Assembly (NCBI RefSeq): GCF_001005215.1
Contig: NZ_LBNQ01000020.1
Location: forward strand, 62,001-126,000
DNA: 64,000 bases
Direction: 5' to 3'
Source: Lampropedia cohaerens
Lineage (GTDB): Bacteria; Pseudomonadota; Gammaproteobacteria; Burkholderiales; Burkholderiaceae_C
Each line of letters begins with the position of its first letter. Within the stretch, counting starts at the first letter, position 1. The position numbers were made by a program, and so were the translations under genes. Shown one piece after another: positions 62,024 through 64,000 of this stretch. Below the pieces are notes generated by a model. That model was not told the DNA's origin. It made no database searches and worked only from the letters and a program-made list of their open reading frames with translations.

Positions 62024-62037
62024 GCGTGATTCGTGCC
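62024..62037 (-). promoter_or_regulatory. Candidate sigma-54 promoter of the BMP transporter-codA operon
   Basis: The minus strand reads CGGCAC-GAATC-ACGCA, with a strong -24 element, correct GG-N10-GC spacing and a weak -12 element. A second candidate, TGGCAT-GGCTT-TCGCT (61911-61927), is nearer the gene. I prefer the first because two NtrC-like sites lie about 90 and 131 nt upstream of its predicted start, as at nirB. Confidence 0.42.
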
Positions 62038-62092
62038 GATGCCCGATAAGGGGCAATTTTCGCGGATAAAAGTAGCCTGTCAGGCCAGGTTT

Positions 62093-62151
62093 TGCATTTT
62101 GATGGTGCGAATTGATCAAGGCGATTCTTTGAGAAGCACTGTTATGGTGCG
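62093..62151. promoter_or_regulatory. Pair of NtrC-like sites upstream of the BMP transporter operon
   Basis: TGCATTTTGATGGTGCG (62093-62109) and AGCACTGTTATGGTGCG (62135-62151) each match 12 of 17 positions of TGCACCATAATGGTGCA, with intact GGTGC half-sites. The centre spacing of 42 nt is close to the 40 nt seen at nirB. The rest of the 337-nt region 61843-62179 holds nothing else I can assign. Confidence 0.5.
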
Positions 62152-62179
62152 TTCTCGCGTGTGATGCCAGTGCAGCATG

Positions 62180-63484
62180 CTAGGACCCCGCAGCGGTGGC
62201 AGCTTCCGGCAGCGCCGCATCCAATGCCCGCAGCAAATCCGTCTGCGTGATGATGCCCAGCAGATGGTGCTGGGCGTCTACCACCGGAACGTGGTAGCGT
62301 CCGCCCTGACTGAGTACGGGAATGATCTCCAGCAAAGGCTGGCTGGCATGGGCAATGACGAGTGAGGGCACCATGACATCGCGTACGGTGCGTGCCTGCG
62401 CCGCGGGGCCAGCCGGGTTGTGCAACGGGCGACGCGCTCTGCCACCGCGTGCACCCAGCCATTTCCCGGCATCCATGAAGCCCAGCCACTTGCTGCGCGC
62501 CGAAGCCGGTGCGCGCGTGTTCGCCTGCATGGGCGCAGCGAGTGACTTGTCGGCTGAAGGAGCTGCAGGCGTCAGCGTCGTCATCCATTCCTTCAGGCCA
62601 ACGCTGCCGAGCAGCCGGTTTTCCGCATCGACCACTGGCAGTTCGCGATGATGGCTGCTTGCCAGCAGGCTATGCAGCTCGGAAAGTGGCAGATCGGCCG
62701 GCACGCTGTCCACCGGCGTGCGCATGGCATCGCCGCAGGTCAGGTCGCCCAGATGGCGCTGGAAAGCGGCGCCGCTGGCGGTATGCAGCAATTCCGTGAG
62801 GTCTTCCCGGCTGATGGCCAGCACCTCGTTGTAGCGCGCCAGCGCAGCATCGACATCTGCCTGCGAAATGTGGCCGCGCGCGGAGGATGAGCCCTCGGAG
62901 ACCACCTGCCGGTGCGGGTAGCGCCGGCCTGTCGCCCTGTTGTAGGCGGATCCCACCAGCACCAGCAGCAGCAGGTTGAAGCCAAGGGGGAACAGCAGCA
63001 GCGATGGCTGCTGGATGTGGTTGAGCACCATGTACAGCGAAATTGCCGCACCGGGCGGGTGCACCGCGCGCAGCTGGATCATCAGCAGGATGGCCAGCGG
63101 CACGGCCAGCGCAGCGGCCAGGACGGTGTTGTCGATCAGTATCGAGACCATCATGCCGCACGCGGCAGAGGCGATGTTGCCGACCAGTACCGACCAGGGC
63201 TGGGCGATGGGGCTGGAGGGCATGGCAAAAATCAGCAGCGCCGAGGCGCCCAGCGATGCGCCGTGCCAGAACATCTCCAGCTGGTCGTGCGCCACCCATT
63301 GGCTAAGAAAGGCCGCCAGGCCAATGGCAATCGCGGTGCCGCCCATGGTGCGCAGACATTCGCGCAGGGTGACATTGGCCGGCGCAGGTCGCAGATCCTG
63401 CACGAAATGGATCAGGCGGCGGGACAGCGAATCAGGCAGTGGCAGCATCACGATGCGGCGGCGGACCTTGCGCCAGGGCAGCAT
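62180..63484 (-). CDS. HPP family membrane protein with C-terminal CBS domains
   Basis: 434 residues. The N-terminal half is an HPP integral membrane domain with four helices and the family motif RAVHPPGAAISLYMVLNHI. The C-terminal half has two CBS motifs (TCGDAMRTPVDSVPADLPLS; VRDVMVPSLVIAHASQPLLE) separated by an Ala/Pro/Arg-rich linker of about 65 residues. Plant and cyanobacterial HPP proteins have been linked to nitrite transport; for bacterial members the substrate is open. The CBS pair suggests adenine-nucleotide gating. The gene stands alone, on the same strand as ackA. Confidence 0.88.
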   Translation of the reverse strand: MLPWRKVRRRIVMLPLPDSLSRRLIHFVQDLRPAPANVTLRECLRTMGGTAIAIGLAAFLSQWVAHDQLEMFWHGASLGASALLIFAMPSSPIAQPWSVLVGNIASAACGMMVSILIDNTVLAAALAVPLAILLMIQLRAVHPPGAAISLYMVLNHIQQPSLLLFPLGFNLLLLVLVGSAYNRATGRRYPHRQVVSEGSSSARGHISQADVDAALARYNEVLAISREDLTELLHTASGAAFQRHLGDLTCGDAMRTPVDSVPADLPLSELHSLLASSHHRELPVVDAENRLLGSVGLKEWMTTLTPAAPSADKSLAAPMQANTRAPASARSKWLGFMDAGKWLGARGGRARRPLHNPAGPAAQARTVRDVMVPSLVIAHASQPLLEIIPVLSQGGRYHVPVVDAQHHLLGIITQTDLLRALDAALPEAATAAGS

Positions 63485-63656
63485 TGCGCATCGCAGGCGG
63501 CTGCGCAGTGCCTGCCCCTGCGCGCAGGTGCACCGACTTGGGGATTAGGCAGGGCAGCGAGTGTAGCGCGCAGTGGCTGCACGTGCAGTGGCGTTGGCGT
63601 CTCGCTGCGGCGGTTGGAGCCCCTGAACAGCTTCTGAGGCCCGCGCCGCAGGAGAT

Positions 63657-64000
63657 TCAAGCCGCCCTGTGCTCCGCGTCCTCGGGTACGCCTGCTGCAG
63701 CGCGGGCGGCGCGGGCAATTATCAGATCCTCGCGGGTGGGCACGATCATGACGGTTGTGCGCGCCAGCTCGGAGGAGATGACGGTTGCACCCTCGGCGTT
63801 GCGGCCATGGTCGATCTCGATGCCGATCCAGCCCAGCCGTTCGCAGACCCGCCTGCGTATCATGCGCGAGTTCTCGCCAATGCCGCCGCAGAACACCAGC
63901 AGATCAATGCCGCCCATCACCGCTGCCATTGCACCCAGCTCGCGCTGGACGCGGAAGACGAAGTAATCGATGGCGCGATGGGACTGGGCATTGTCGGCTT
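63657..64000 (-). CDS. ackA: Acetate kinase, C-terminal fragment (cut by window edge)
   Basis: The last 113 codons of acetate kinase, which interconverts acetyl phosphate and acetate with ADP/ATP. Visible: AIDYFVFRVQRELGAMAAVM, the ATPase-fold motif DLLVFCGGIGENS, and the C-terminal EDLIIARAARAAAG. The frame is open to the right edge, so the gene starts outside the window. The 172 nt to the HPP gene show no clear terminator. Confidence 0.92.
   Translation of the reverse strand, partial: ADNAQSHRAIDYFVFRVQRELGAMAAVMGGIDLLVFCGGIGENSRMIRRRVCERLGWIGIEIDHGRNAEGATVISSELARTTVMIVPTREDLIIARAARAAAGVPEDAEHRAA

Overview
The window is dense, high-GC chromosomal DNA of a betaproteobacterium, most likely Burkholderiales (family not resolved). 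The evidence is the gene content: a beta-type PTS triad (EIIA/HPr/EI), a YbiB-type protein beside the nitrite genes, the hom ... thrC, alaA, MTH938-like, bcp neighbourhood, a yejB-like permease, ubiA, a lone mrp/apbC, and tRNA-Leu genes with encoded CCA. I see no insertion sequences, prophage genes, integrases or CRISPR arrays. Both ends cut genes: ptsI at the left and ackA at the right.

Layout. 1-5 kb: PTS phosphorelay, yggS, a SotB-like exporter and a tyrosine phosphatase. 5.2-7.5 kb: a large PLP amino-acid decarboxylase. 7.9-15.5 kb: a nitrite assimilation island on the minus strand, nirC-cobA-nasR followed by nirB-nirD and ybiB. 15.5-22 kb: purH, a Pmp3-type peptide, DAHP synthase, a Crp/Fnr regulator, and an APH-like kinase/acyl-CoA dehydrogenase pair. 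22-27.7 kb: ppnP, a cNMP/CBS/DUF294 protein with a DnaQ-like exonuclease, a methyltransferase and an MFS carrier. 27.7-32 kb: the aapJQMP general amino-acid ABC transporter. 32-37 kb: an orphan YejB-like permease, a GST, rnr and two near-identical tRNA-Leu(CAG) genes. 37-40 kb: the carboxynorspermidine pair for polyamine synthesis. 40-46.8 kb: thrC, a membrane protein of unknown function, hom, alaA, an MTH938-like gene and bcp. 46.9-54.9 kb: fumC, phosphomannomutase, waaA, an aldo-keto reductase, an Mrr-like membrane protein, apbC and cytochrome b561. 54.9-62 kb: ubiA, then a BMP-family nucleoside ABC transporter ending in a cytosine deaminase. 62-64 kb: an HPP/CBS protein and the end of ackA.

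The most interesting theme is nitrogen control visible in the DNA. Four minus-strand operons (nirC-cobA-nasR, nirBD, aapJQMP and BMP transporter-codA) each have a candidate sigma-54 promoter with the required GG-N10-GC spacing. NtrC-like dyads lie upstream of three of them. The two nitrite operons also carry an intrinsic terminator between the predicted start site and the first gene, and the first of these operons encodes a NasR-type (nitrate-sensor plus ANTAR) antiterminator. The simplest reading is a circuit in which NtrC reports nitrogen limitation and NasR reports nitrate/nitrite, with nasR inside its own regulon, while amino-acid and nucleobase scavenging are under the first control only. 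All of this is inferred from sequence.
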